60,000 bases of DNA from Takakia lepidozioides (Eukaryota; Streptophyta; Takakiopsida; Takakiales; Takakiaceae), in NCBI GenBank assembly GCA_030704615.1, contig CM060732.1:49459053-49519052 (forward strand), read 5' to 3'. The notes under the pieces are model-generated. The model worked only from the letters and a program-made list of their open reading frames with translations. It did not search any database and was not told the origin of the DNA. Made by a program: the position numbers and the translations under genes. Positions 1-9,930 of this stretch are shown here, one piece after another (position 1 is the stretch's first letter; the number at the start of each line of letters is the position of its first letter).

Positions 1-800
1 AAAGAAAGGGAAGTTGGACTTGATGGAGAAGACGCGGACTGTTCGGGTGCAAATGGAAGACAGACAATGGTGTCTTGCAGAGTGTCAGAACAAGATTGCA
101 GACCTAGAGGCCAAACTCTCCCACGAGGGTGCCACAATCCGAGCCGGGGAAGAGACCTTAATGCAAAAAGGGGAAGAGAGTGTTGGGTTACTGAACTGTG
201 GAAAGGGAAGACAGTCTGAGATGCAAAGGGAACTTGACCAGAAGAAATCAATTGAAGCAGAATTTTGGCTCAATGCTCATAAGACCAAAAAAGAGTTCAA
301 TGCTCTGTGTGATGCAGGGGACCAGCAAGACAGGGACATTAGAGTGGTAGAGAATGTGGTTGATGTTGCTGACACAGAGAGGAGTCTTATCCAAGATCAG
401 ATTGAGGCCTTGACAAATGGGGACAAAGGACTCGCCATCTATCCTATGCCTATATGTCATCCTCAAGTGATCAAAGATAGTACGTCCATCAAGGATTTCC
501 TGAAGGTCTCTCCTTGCCCTGTTTGCCACAAAGGTTTCCACTGTTGGGACATGGTGGTGGCATCTTGTAAGCACACTTACCATCCCGCTTGTATGGCATC
601 CCATATGAAGACGTCAAACAGGTGTAGGGACTTCAGCTGTTCAGAGATCATGCATCCTGATTGGTGTTCTAGTTTTGGGTTTAGGATTCTTGACCCAGAG
701 GTGTAGGCACTTGCGGAAAAGCTGAAAGTGGTTGAGCTGCGCCAAAGGTGGATGACAAAGCAACTTCACGAAGCCAGGGTTAGAAACACCCAAGTTCCAG
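1..800 (+). pseudogene. Coiled-coil plus RING-like zinc-binding protein exon, with in-frame stop
   Basis: The frame is open from the window edge. It encodes a charged, Gln/Glu/Lys-rich coiled-coil-like stretch (about 150 residues) followed by a cysteine/histidine cluster at about 505-670: CPVC, then CKHTYHPAC, then two further Cys and a DWC. This spacing resembles a variant RING-H2 finger, which would suggest an E3 ligase or other zinc-binding role; that is inference. A TAG at 704-706 interrupts the frame, but the same frame continues with a coding-like tail to a good splice donor (CCAG/GTAAGA) at 800/801. The exon is therefore either a decayed copy or contains a substitution. It lies in transposon-rich DNA and may belong to the older element that also holds the remnants at 1.6-5.0 kb and 18.4-19.3 kb. 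Precise function is unknown. Confidence 0.5.
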
Positions 801-1609
801 GTAAGATTGATTGCAACATTTCCATGATTTCTTCTTCAGAAAACTTGTGTGGTCCAAGGCTGGGGACTTCATGTCCAATCCTCAGGACTGTAGTCCCAAG
901 ATTGGACCTTCAACCCCTTCAACTGACTATGAGTCTGAATGTGGGACTGCAAATGTTATTATTTGTCCTTTTCAGTGGAGTGAATCCTTACTGGGGAGTC
1001 TTTATTGAGGAATGTTATTCTTAACTAGAATTCTGAATCTTCAGTCATGTGGAGTGTGAGTCCAAGTGCTAACTCATGTGGAGTATGAGTCGATGTGTTT
1101 AGTCATGGGGAGTATGAGTCCACTTGTTGACTAATTACTGGGAGTACGAGTCCTTAATGATTTCCCTTGATTTCCAGTTTGGAATGAGAGTCATGTGGAG
1201 TGTGAGTCCAACTGCAAAATAATGGATGTGGAATGCGAGTCCTTATTGAGGAGTTTGCGACTCAACTTGGAATCTGAGTTCTGGCCCAGATGGAGTGTGA
1301 GTCCTAATTAGGGAGTGTGAATCTTGCTTGTAGTCCCACCATCAGCTGCATAGAACTTGGAAGTCTAATATGGGGGATGATGGACTGTGCACTCTACACA
1401 TAATTATGTGGTCCAACTGTTGGGACTTCGTGCCATGGTAAGGACTACAATGACTTGTCTAGACTCAAATTAGAGTTAATGTTGTATTGGTAGACACTAG
1501 GCACCAAGTGATAGTTCAGCCTTCTCAAACCAGTTGTAATGGTGTAGGTGTGATAGCAGATGATGGCTTCATTGATGCCAACAAACGAAGACCAGGACCT
1601 CCATCTTAG
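801..1609. repeat. Degenerate 'GGAGTGTGAGTCC' short-repeat region
   Basis: Between about 1,040 and 1,330 the motif GGAGTRTGAGTCC, or close variants such as GGAGTACGAGTCC, recurs seven or eight times at irregular 25-60 bp spacing. No ORF in this stretch looks coding. The same AGTCC-type vocabulary reappears at 5,040-5,230 and 18,104-18,260, on both sides of the MULE-like insertion. It probably belongs to a single older element. Confidence 0.5.
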
Positions 1610-2823
1610 GCCACCACCAACTATAGCGCATTCATCACCAACTACAGTGGAGGCCAAAGTGGACAAGGTGGTAGTGCTGTGAACCAAAACTTCCCTCGAA
1701 CTCCGAGCTCTTCAACTCTTCGAATGTCACCTTTGGGGCTGTCGCGGCCGGGGATCGTTGCACCAGTTGTTGGAGATCAGTTGAACCCTGAGGTTGATGT
1801 CACACCTGATACCATCATGCAAGAGGTCTCAGCTTTAGGAAAGGGTTCTGTCAAGAAGTTCCTCATTCCTGGTTCTCCACCAAAGAAGATTCCTGGATGT
1901 CCACTGCAGGCTTCATTTGTTCCGGAGTTTGTTACGACACATACGCTACAAAGTACACATGAAGATGTTGTGGACTTGACAATCCCATCCACCGTTGTTC
2001 CTCCTTATGTGGATGTGAAGGTTGAAAGAGATGGTGCCCAAAATACTGGACATGTGGCAACCCTCTCATCAGACTCAGAATTGGGGTCAGAGGGATTTGA
2101 AACTGATGCTGGGGCTGGCTCTGAGTCTGATTTTGATACAATTGTGTTGCACAGTACCATAGGTGGAGGCCCCTCACAAGTTTCAGATCCTATATTTCAT
2201 GTCACTCCACCAGTTGCTACCTCCCTTGTTCCTCCACCACTATCCATTCCCACAGTTCCTGCTCAATTTGATGGTGGTTCTCCATTACCTATGGTAGTAT
2301 ATGTACCTCATGCCTTAGTGACAACCCCTCCTGTTCTTGGACCAGTGCTGAACCCCCCAGCTGCAGCCCTTGTCAGTCCACATGTTCAGGCAACGGGGAA
2401 GCGTAAACGAGAACGAAAGAGATCTCGCAAGGCATTGAGTGTAGAGTATGCAAAGAAGCCCACCACCTTTACGGATTCTAAGGTATCAATTGACAAGGAT
2501 ATGGACAAGTGCCCAGGTGAAAGTACCCCCTCATCAAAGAGAGTTGTCGTGTAGAAGCCCTTGGATACGAATGAGGACAACGATCTGAGCCACCATGATA
2601 AGAGTAACTCAATCCCACGGGACGGTGTTGTGAAGGCCACTCGAGGCCCGGTTGTCCTCCTGTTGTGAAGTCACTGAACACCGTGAAGACTCCTCCCAAC
2701 TTGATCACTCGGGGGCCTGTTGTGAAGTCCCTTAATACTGTCAAGACCCCACCTAACTTGAAGATGGATGCAGGTTCTTCTGGTGCAAGCCCTAAGAAGA
2801 AGAAAAGAAAACATATCAACTAG
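1610..2823 (+). pseudogene. Pro/Ser-rich acidic protein with nuclear localisation signals, broken
   Basis: The exon probably starts after a TCTTAG acceptor at 1,609. It encodes a low-complexity protein: Gly/Gln/Asn-rich at first, then Pro/Val-rich, with an acidic Ser/Asp/Glu patch (about 2,060-2,140) and a basic cluster KRKRERKRSRK near 2,400. The frame stops at a TAG (2,552-2,554). Downstream coding character resumes, shifts by one base near 2,655, and ends with two tandem copies of a VVKSLNTVKTPPNL unit and a classical PKKKKRK nuclear localisation signal before a stop at 2,821-2,823. One nonsense codon and one frameshift indicate decay. No enzymatic domain is visible. The two NLS-like clusters suggest a nuclear, possibly DNA-binding or adaptor, protein of a transposon. 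Family unknown. Confidence 0.4.
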
Positions 2824-4602
2824 GTACAAGCTGAGTAATGTACACTTATGCTTTTATCACTTTGCTTTTGTAACTCTTGGTTGTTATTTTGCCAATTCAT
2901 GCTCAAGTTTCTGATGTAATTTAACTCCTCTATGCATGATATATAAGACATACGTCTGGTATACGTCTAGTGCTGAATAATGAGACAGAAGTTTAGAAAG
3001 ATCTTGAGCATTGTGGGTGGCAATGCAGGGCATGTGATTAGCAGACCGCCCCTATGAGGACGTTACCACTCGCTGCTATCACTGTGGGGACAGGTCTCGT
3101 CTCTTCATCAGTACCAGTTCATTTATGCCATGGCCACTTTGGGATGCATCCAAGCAAAGGCTAGTCTTTCATCGATGGGGTAGAGGTTGGTGCCACGATA
3201 TGTCAATGTTGAGCAGTTTAGAACTGGCAGAGGATGTGTTAGTTGTTACCATTAGGTGCCCAGCCAAGTGATGTGAGTCGGATTTGTCCTTGTGGTTTTT
3301 CGAGTAGCTCACAATGGACACATGACATGGATTGAGGGCATGCACGTTACTGTTCTTTGTTCATTTTCTGCTGATAGGTATGCTGTACATGTTTGAGTAA
3401 GGCAGCAATATCCATGACAGTGGTTTTTGAAAACAATGCACTTTCTTTTGCTATTTGTTTCTGATAGGAATTGCTAGAATACCTTCCTGCAGGCAGTCTA
3501 CTGTCATTCATTCTATGTGAGAAAGATGGCTTTGAGCCTTTTTGAACTTCAAGGCATGTCGGTTATCTCAGCAGTAAAAAGAGGTTCCAGCACAATTGAG
3601 AAGTCAGAGACTTTTGGATCTTTGCAGACCTGGTCACCTGCCAAGCTTGTTGCTGCAATCTTGCCAAGTGCTCTATTTTCCACCAAACTGGAGTATATCC
3701 CTGGAAATAGTTCACTTCCATCACTCTTCTTGAGACTACTATGGTCCATTCTAAAGCAGAGGCTATTGTGACCATGATGTGACATAGGCCCGGGTTGTGC
3801 TTCCTGGTCCATCTCAGGTTCATGACTAGTTTGTTGGCCTAAAGGCCACTTTGCCTCTTTCACAGCGTCTGGAGCATCAGCATAGCAGGTCTGCTGCTAT
3901 TCCACTTAATTGTTCTGCTGTGTTTGGAAGGCTGTTAGCAACTCAGACTAGAATGGTGCCCGGCTTTGGTGTGTTGAGGATCATGTGCCTTATTTTTACA
4001 GCTATGATTTTCTCCACTTTCTTATCCAAAAGGAGGGTGTGGGACTTTGAAAGGACCAGGAAGTATGACAAGTTGTAGGGTTTATGATGAGGTTTTGCCA
4101 TATCTTCATAGCCAGGCACCTTTGCCAACCAGTTTGTATGAGAAGGGGGAGGACAACAGATTGTGTGACCAGAGAAGAAGGCAGACATACTCCAAATAAC
4201 AAGAAACCAATCACAAAAGGAAAACCAGACACATTAAATTGAAATTCCCCGCCTCGTGAAGTGATAAACCACAACACTAGTGCGGGAATTCTAGTCACCA
4301 GGCACATGAAATTGAATAGTTACAAATTTGGCCACAGCCACAGCCTCTTCAGCCATAGCCTGCAAGATAGATTATAGATTATGCGGCCAAATAACAAAGC
4401 TACATACATACAAATTCGGGAAACAATCTCTCAGCTCACAAGCAACTTGTAATTCACATTGCTACATATTTGAGTTACATAACCCAAAGGAGAGTTGAAC
4501 CCTATCCTGATAAGGGAGGTTGCCCATCAACCATGGATTGGGCTACAATATGCCACAAGTGTTAGTAATTCATAAGGCAAAAGTACTGATATGTCGGCCA
4601 TT
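2824..4602. other. No recognisable gene
   Basis: This stretch contains only short open frames on both strands with no family resemblance, conserved motif or clean splice pattern. Composition is intermediate. It is probably non-coding or eroded transposon DNA belonging to the same older element as its neighbours. Confidence 0.4.
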
Positions 4603-5018
4603 GTTTAGCGATCTTCCATTGCTGCCAGAGCTTCATTGATGCCTTCCAATGCATCCGTAGACAAGGTGAAGACTGGATCCTTGCCTTTGACTACATATGT
4701 CGCTGGAGGCATAGCAAATTTCACAACCCTCACCAAATGCGAATACACAAATGCCAAAGGCTAGTCAGATAGGAACTTGTAAGCCTTAACTCTTCTTCCA
4801 CACAACTGGTAATATCTCCCTGCAACCACATGCTCGCCAAGGTCAAAAGTACTTCCCCACCCATCTGTGAATGTCTCCATAACAACGTGAACCGGCCTTT
4901 CACAACAGAGCAAGTAGAAGTCCACCCCTTCTAAGTTTCCAGCTTCAGCATTACAGGCAGAATTGTCCCCTGCATCCAAGCATAAGGCCAAGTCCTCCCC
5001 ATCTCCCCCAAACTCCAA
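4603..5018 (-). pseudogene. Unidentified transposon-type ORF remnant, with in-frame stop
   Basis: On the minus strand the frame reads through motifs such as HVVMETFTDGWG, GEHVVAGRYYQLCGRRVKAY, SHLVRVVKFAMPPATYVVKG and ALEGINEALAAM. It is interrupted by TAG at 4,761-4,763 and ends at TAA (4,603-4,605). The composition looks coding and the two halves share one frame. I do not recognise a named domain. Once the 12.85-kb MULE-like insertion is removed, this remnant lies a few hundred bases downstream of, and in the same orientation as, the HTH-like remnant at 18,448-19,275, so both may be exons of one older transposon gene. Confidence 0.35.
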
Positions 5019-5039
5019 TCTTTCTAGTCACATATCAAG

Positions 5040-5230
5040 GAATGCATATCCTAATCAGTCCTAGTCTAGTCCTTTCTAGTCACATTTGAGGGAGTGCATG
5101 TCCAAATCAGTCCTAGTCCTAGTTGTTGTCATTTTCTAGTCACATTTCAAGGAGTGCATGTACTAATGGAGTACATGTACATCTACTTCTAGTCCCTCCA
5201 ACTCAAATTACAATGACTGCATGCTATTCT
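5040..5230. repeat. AGTCC-rich degenerate repeats, left flank of the MULE-like insertion
   Basis: Copies of CTAGTCACATTTNANGGAGTGCATGT and TCAGTCCTAGTC-like words repeat at about 50-60 bp. The pattern continues on the far side of the inserted element at 18,104-18,260, supporting the view that 5,242-18,092 is a single insertion into this repeat. Confidence 0.55.
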
Positions 5231-5241
5231 GTCCTATCTGG
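5231..5241. repeat. 11-bp target site duplication, left copy
   Basis: GTCCTATCTGG is repeated exactly at 18,093-18,103. An 11-bp duplication is within the 8-11 bp range typical of MULE-type transposons. Confidence 0.75.
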
Positions 5242-5251
5242 GGGGTGCTAT

Positions 5252-5313
5252 TCCGTGAGCCCAGAGGCGTGAGCCTGTGAGCCCAGGAAAGCGTGAGCCC
5301 AGCACAGGCTCAC
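5252..5313 (+). repeat. Left terminal inverted region of the MULE-like element
   Basis: Contains GTGAGCCCAG, GCGTGAGCCTGTGAGCCCAG and AAAGCGTGAGCCCAG words, closing with GGCTCACGCC, so it is itself partly self-complementary. The reverse complement of about 18,000-18,085 shows the matching series (TGAGCCCAG, CGTGAGCCTG, AAAGCGTGAGC). Similarity is clear but imperfect. Confidence 0.6.
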
Positions 5314-6135
5314 GCCACGTCAGCATGCAAACAGTGCCTATTTCCGCGGATGTCACCTATTTCCGAGTGGTGTCACCTATTTCTGCGGGTTGATGTGGGT
5401 AGAATTGAGAATGCCTGAACAGTTTTTGATGAGGTGGACTTCACCGTGATGGATTCACCAACCATTCTTCTAGCAGGAATAGTTTGGGGACCAACTAGCA
5501 AATGATGCGAGAATGCTCTACACGAACCAAAGTGGTTTGTTTGTTTTCGCAATGTACTCCAGTCTGTGAGGTCCACAAAACATCAAATAGATTGAAGGAA
5601 CAATCCAGGCAGTCCATGCAACCCCCATCTCCAACAATAGTTTGTAACCATGAATGTGAATTCCAGGCACACATTGCAAACAGGACAACAAGGACACACA
5701 ACCATCCCATTTCAAATTTGGCCCAGAATTAAACCAAAAGAAAACTTCATATCAAGTGTCGCAGTCATCACAATCAGTGTCCACCTCCTGTGCTATGTCA
5801 TGTACAAAGATTCGGCCCCCAACACCACGTGTTCTACGAAGGCCGTCGTAAGGTGGACTCGGAGTGCCATGAACGGACATGCTTGCTGCGAGTGCCTCCG
5901 CATAGACAGGTAGCACGCAAGACCGAGGAGGACTGCAAACAAGTCCAAATAGGTGTGATAGCCCTGGAGGGCAAGTGGAAGCACGCGGACTCCTGCACAT
6001 GTCCACAAAACCCCATTTTTAATACAATGATGCAATGCACAAGTCCAACAAAGAGGATGTCTCCCATGTGCACTTTGCCTGAAGAACAGCGACTCTCGAT
6101 ATTGAAACAACAATGAAAGCATGCACAGGTTGAAC

Positions 6136-9100
6136 TTACTCACAGGCAAAGTCGGAGTCCAGCTCCTTGTCAGAAGTCTCCTCTGTATCAGTATCAACGG
6201 GACGGGGCTTCGGAAGGACTTGAGAAGTGTGTCCACCCAAACCCATCAGGAGGTTCTTGTAAATCTCAGCATCCCCTTCAATCCCAAAGACATGTCGCGC
6301 ACTGGCCTTGCAAGCGTGGTAAGAAGCACCTGCAGTGGAATAGAATGAATGAAGAAGACATTGAAGACACATTCGGAACGGTGGGAAGTGCTGAAAGTGC
6401 AAGCTCAATCAAACCTCATGAAATGTGAATGTTGAAGAGACGAACCTGTGCCCATCGACAAATCCAGAACTCTGGCGTCTGTGTAGGTGCAGCACTCCAC
6501 AATCATTTGAATGAAAGCCGGACTCCTCTCCCTCGCCCCTCTCCAAGGAACCCCATTCCCCCTTCGTAAGCACACGTTGCTGTCGACGTAGTTGTGATGC
6601 ATGTCATCCGTGGGGGGATCTGTCTTGTCATCTATGAACTTGGCCCCATGAGTGATGGCAAACTCGGTAATGCCGGCCGGAGTCGTTTGTGGATGCACCC
6701 GGACGAGACAAACAGCTTCAAACAGACGAGTCTGCGAACATGACATCCACAAGGAACTAAGAAGCAAAAAAAAATCGGGCCTCTACATATGAGTTCGAGC
6801 GACCTATACAACCCCATCGGAGAACAACCAAGAAGAGGAAGAAGAAGGCAAACTCACCATCTCTCCCGGGCGATCCCCCTTCGTAAGGTACATGCTGTTC
6901 ACACAATTCCATGTCTTCACGACTCTCATGCCCGAGGCTTTCAAATAGCTGGAAAGTGCACGGCGACACCGACCGTCGATGGACTGGATGAGCACCAAAA
7001 CACCAGCATCGGACAGGAAGAAGTTGCAAAAGGAGAAAACCCACCGCCAGTAGCGCTCATCAAAAGCATTCCAACCCGGACAAGCACCCGATGGAGGGAT
7101 ATCCGGGACTGCCAACCCATCAGGGATGTCCAAGATGATGAGTTCGGCTGCATATGGCTTCTCCTTCCCGTTCACCCAGGATTTGGTCATTTTAGCCTGC
7201 AAACAAAAATACAATGGTATTCTCACAAGTTTAGAAACGATCCATGCCCATAGCAGACAAAAACAACAGAAGCCACAGAACCCAAAGAGAACACGCACCG
7301 TGGTGAGGAACTGCACAATCCTGTCCCACACTGGTGATGGCTCGCCCTTGTAATCAGATTTCTTCGACTCCATCATGGCAAGGAACCCGACGTTGGCCAT
7401 CTCCAACCTGGTTGGGCGAATGACCCTCGTGGGATGTTCCACTGCATGGTACGGGTCCTTGGGATCAACCACCCCCTTGTTTTTTCTCCCGGATCCTCTA
7501 CCATGCGGTGGAGTCTGCTGGACATGCTCCACAGGGCCAATATCTGCAACACTTCCCTGCCCTTGTGCCACCTTCCCTCTACCCCTTCCCTTCCCCACAA
7601 CACCAGCAACATCTTTTCCCTTTGCCTTTCTTCCTCTACCTGGGGTATCGTGAGCGGGAGGCTCCTTCTCTGCAAGAGTCCTCAAATTTCGTTCATGAAT
7701 GTCGAGGTCGGCTGCTGCGTCAGTGGCTACAATACGGTCATTCTCTCTCCTCAAAGACACCTCTGGAGCTGGGGTCTCAGAAGGAAGGCAATCCAAATAC
7801 CAACCACAAGAAGAAAGATGGTCTGGGCCCCAGTCATGCAAGATCCCAGTAGTGAACATGGTCTGGTTGCCAGCAGGGACAAGCCACAGGTCCACGAAAT
7901 CTGGATGTTTGTCCAGGCAATTCTCTTCCAGGAGAACAAACTTTATGTACCTGCAGCAACAGAGACAGCCTCATTTTACAATGGAAATATTGTGTGGCAA
8001 CTTTTCCATCACACTAGGAAGACCCCCTTAAACAGTATGCCACACAACACATTGCAACCACAGCACAAATAAGTAGTGCAAGAGTGTGCACCTGTAAAGG
8101 CATCGTTTCCAGGCTTCCTCTCCTTTTTCTTGCTGGTCCAGCTCATTTGTTTGACTGATGCCACCCTCCTTGCTGAACTCTCTAAAGAAACAAGAGTGCC
8201 ACATTGTGGCTCTCCATTTCCTCATGTATGCTTCGAAGGAACCTTCGGTGCTATCATACTGATGCCATAGTCAGCCAGTTGAGTATGCAGAACCGATCTG
8301 GCCCTTTCTTCCAACTGCAAAACAATACAAATGCAAGAATGAAACCAAAAGCAATCACAGCGAATGTAAGAGGCAATAGAAAGATAATGACAGGAAAAGA
8401 GAAAAGACAGTGACACAGGGACGGACATCACACCTGGCTCCAGTAAGTGGCCTTGTGAAGCCAGGTGTCCAGCACATTGTCACTGACAGGAATGACACGC
8501 TGGGTCTTCTTCTCTTTCTCCGGCCTTGGGAACATGTGGGTATCCCTAACTGTGGGATCGGAGTTCCATATCTGCAGCCACTTCACCTTTTGTTCTGGAG
8601 ACACAACGGCGGTAGACAGCCTGTGCAACTTCTCCTGGGCCATTTCTGGCTTGCCTGGCTTGTTATAATGGTTTTTTTATCTCCAGGAGAAACTGCGGTC
8701 TGAATGATGGGTCGGCAATTCTCAACTGCTTCACGAAAGCACTCATTATAGTCCTTCTTGTAGAGGTCATCTCTTTCTGGATGCGACTCTCAACCCCCTT
8801 TGCTGTCCTTCTCTCCTCAGGGGTAGAGCTGTAGTATTCCAGTTTGCCACGCTCCCCTGCATCCGCAATGTCTTGCTGCAAGGGAATGCAAGAGAGTTGC
8901 ATCAGCACAAGGTCAAGGGAAACAAACAGAAACAAACATGTGGAATATGGAAGACCAGATGAAGGAAGATGTATCTCACCGTGTACATGTACTCCATGAA
9001 AGCCTCACGGGTCAACAAGTACCACGTTTCCGATGTCTTGGAGCTTTCGCACTTCTTGTACATTTCTGCTGAAAGGATGGTCTTGAAGTTGGTCAAGGGC

Positions 9101-9869
9101 ATCTGCCCTATCCTTTGTATCCTATACAGTGTGTGAACCAAACTCGTTTTGACATGCGATGTCTCCGTTCCTCTGCAGAATGATATCTGTAAGTCAGAAT
9201 GAAATTCAAGGTCTTCAATCAAAAAAGAACGGAACCACAAGTGGAACATGTAGAATGAGAAACCAACCTGTTCACATCATTCATTGCCGTCAGAAGACCC
9301 ATCATGTTCCCGTCACAATCCAGCACCATCGATCGAACAGAGTAATGCCACTCTTCCTCCTGTGAGTGCAGCCTCCCAATGACAGCCATCCATGCAAGCA
9401 AGCGGTGGTTCCCATCCCAAACGTGAAACATCTTTCCCGAGAATGCCTGGGTGGAAGGTTTCCTGGAGAGAAGAAGTTCGAAGGATTCGTTCAGCTGTCT
9501 CCAAATGGGGTCCCAGGAGTCCACGATTGACTGATCCACGAGGAGCTCATTACCTTTGGAATCCCTAGTAGAAACGTAAAAGACTGCGGATCCATCCAAA
9601 TACCCATGCACAAACTCGGCCTCCAGCTTGAGAATGTCCTTGACGAGGGGTGTACGAACGACGGGCATGGAAACCAACCTACACAGGGGAATCTTCAACC
9701 TCCCACCCGGGGCAAGCATACTTTGCACCACAAGCTGAGAGTTTACCTTCTGACCCACCAGCATCTCAGCGGCTTTGCTTTCATAGAACTCATCGTCCAC
9801 ATCAACAATTATCTCCTTCTCCTGACCCGAAGGAACCTCATCTGCCACACTTTGCATCTTCTCCTGCAC
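6136..9869 (-). CDS. ParB/Srx-like domain - beta-class DNA (N4/N6) methyltransferase, 8 exons
   Basis: Predicted exons, each with GT-AG junctions and matching phase: 9268-9869, 8980-9172, 8434-8875, 8092-8314, 7299-7950, 6858-7196, 6446-6731, 6136-6329; about 970 residues. Exon 1 holds a ParB/sulfiredoxin-fold signature (IPLCRLVSMPVVR, later WDGNHRLLAWM with the GNHR box). Exon 5 has a basic Gly/Lys/Arg linker (GRGRKAKGK, GKGRGRGK). Exons 5-8 form a beta-class amino-methyltransferase: motif IV position AELIILDIPDG first, then RERSPAFIQMIVE, then the SAM-binding motif I VLDLSMGTGASYHAC and GIEGDAEIYKNLL at the C-terminus, the order expected for CcrM-like enzymes. The usual DPPY is DIPD here, so catalysis is uncertain. 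Probable frameshifts lie at a T7 run (8,672-8,678) and between 8,227 and 8,272. First ATG is at 9,857; a possible acceptor (GTGCAG) precedes it, so an upstream exon may exist. The TAA at 6,136 overlaps a donor-like GTAAGT, so a further acidic exon (to about 5,752) is possible. Inferred role: modification of element or host DNA. Confidence 0.7.
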
Positions 9870-9930
9870 GGTTGTTCATTCAACTTGATATTAGAGAGGC
9901 ATGAAACGTCGGCTTAGGCATGAAAAAGTG
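9870..9930 (-). promoter_or_regulatory. Presumed 5' region of the methyltransferase gene
   Basis: This short interval sits between the first methyltransferase exon and the first palindrome. In-frame upstream reading meets a TGA just before the possible GTGCAG acceptor, so the interval is either 5' UTR or the 3' end of an intron. No TATA box is evident. Confidence 0.25.

Noticed and set aside
5793-6236. 147-codon minus-strand ORF overlapping the methyltransferase end
   Set aside because: It overlaps the last methyltransferase exon in another frame and shows no motif; only a possible extra exon in a different frame (to 5,752) is kept as an option.
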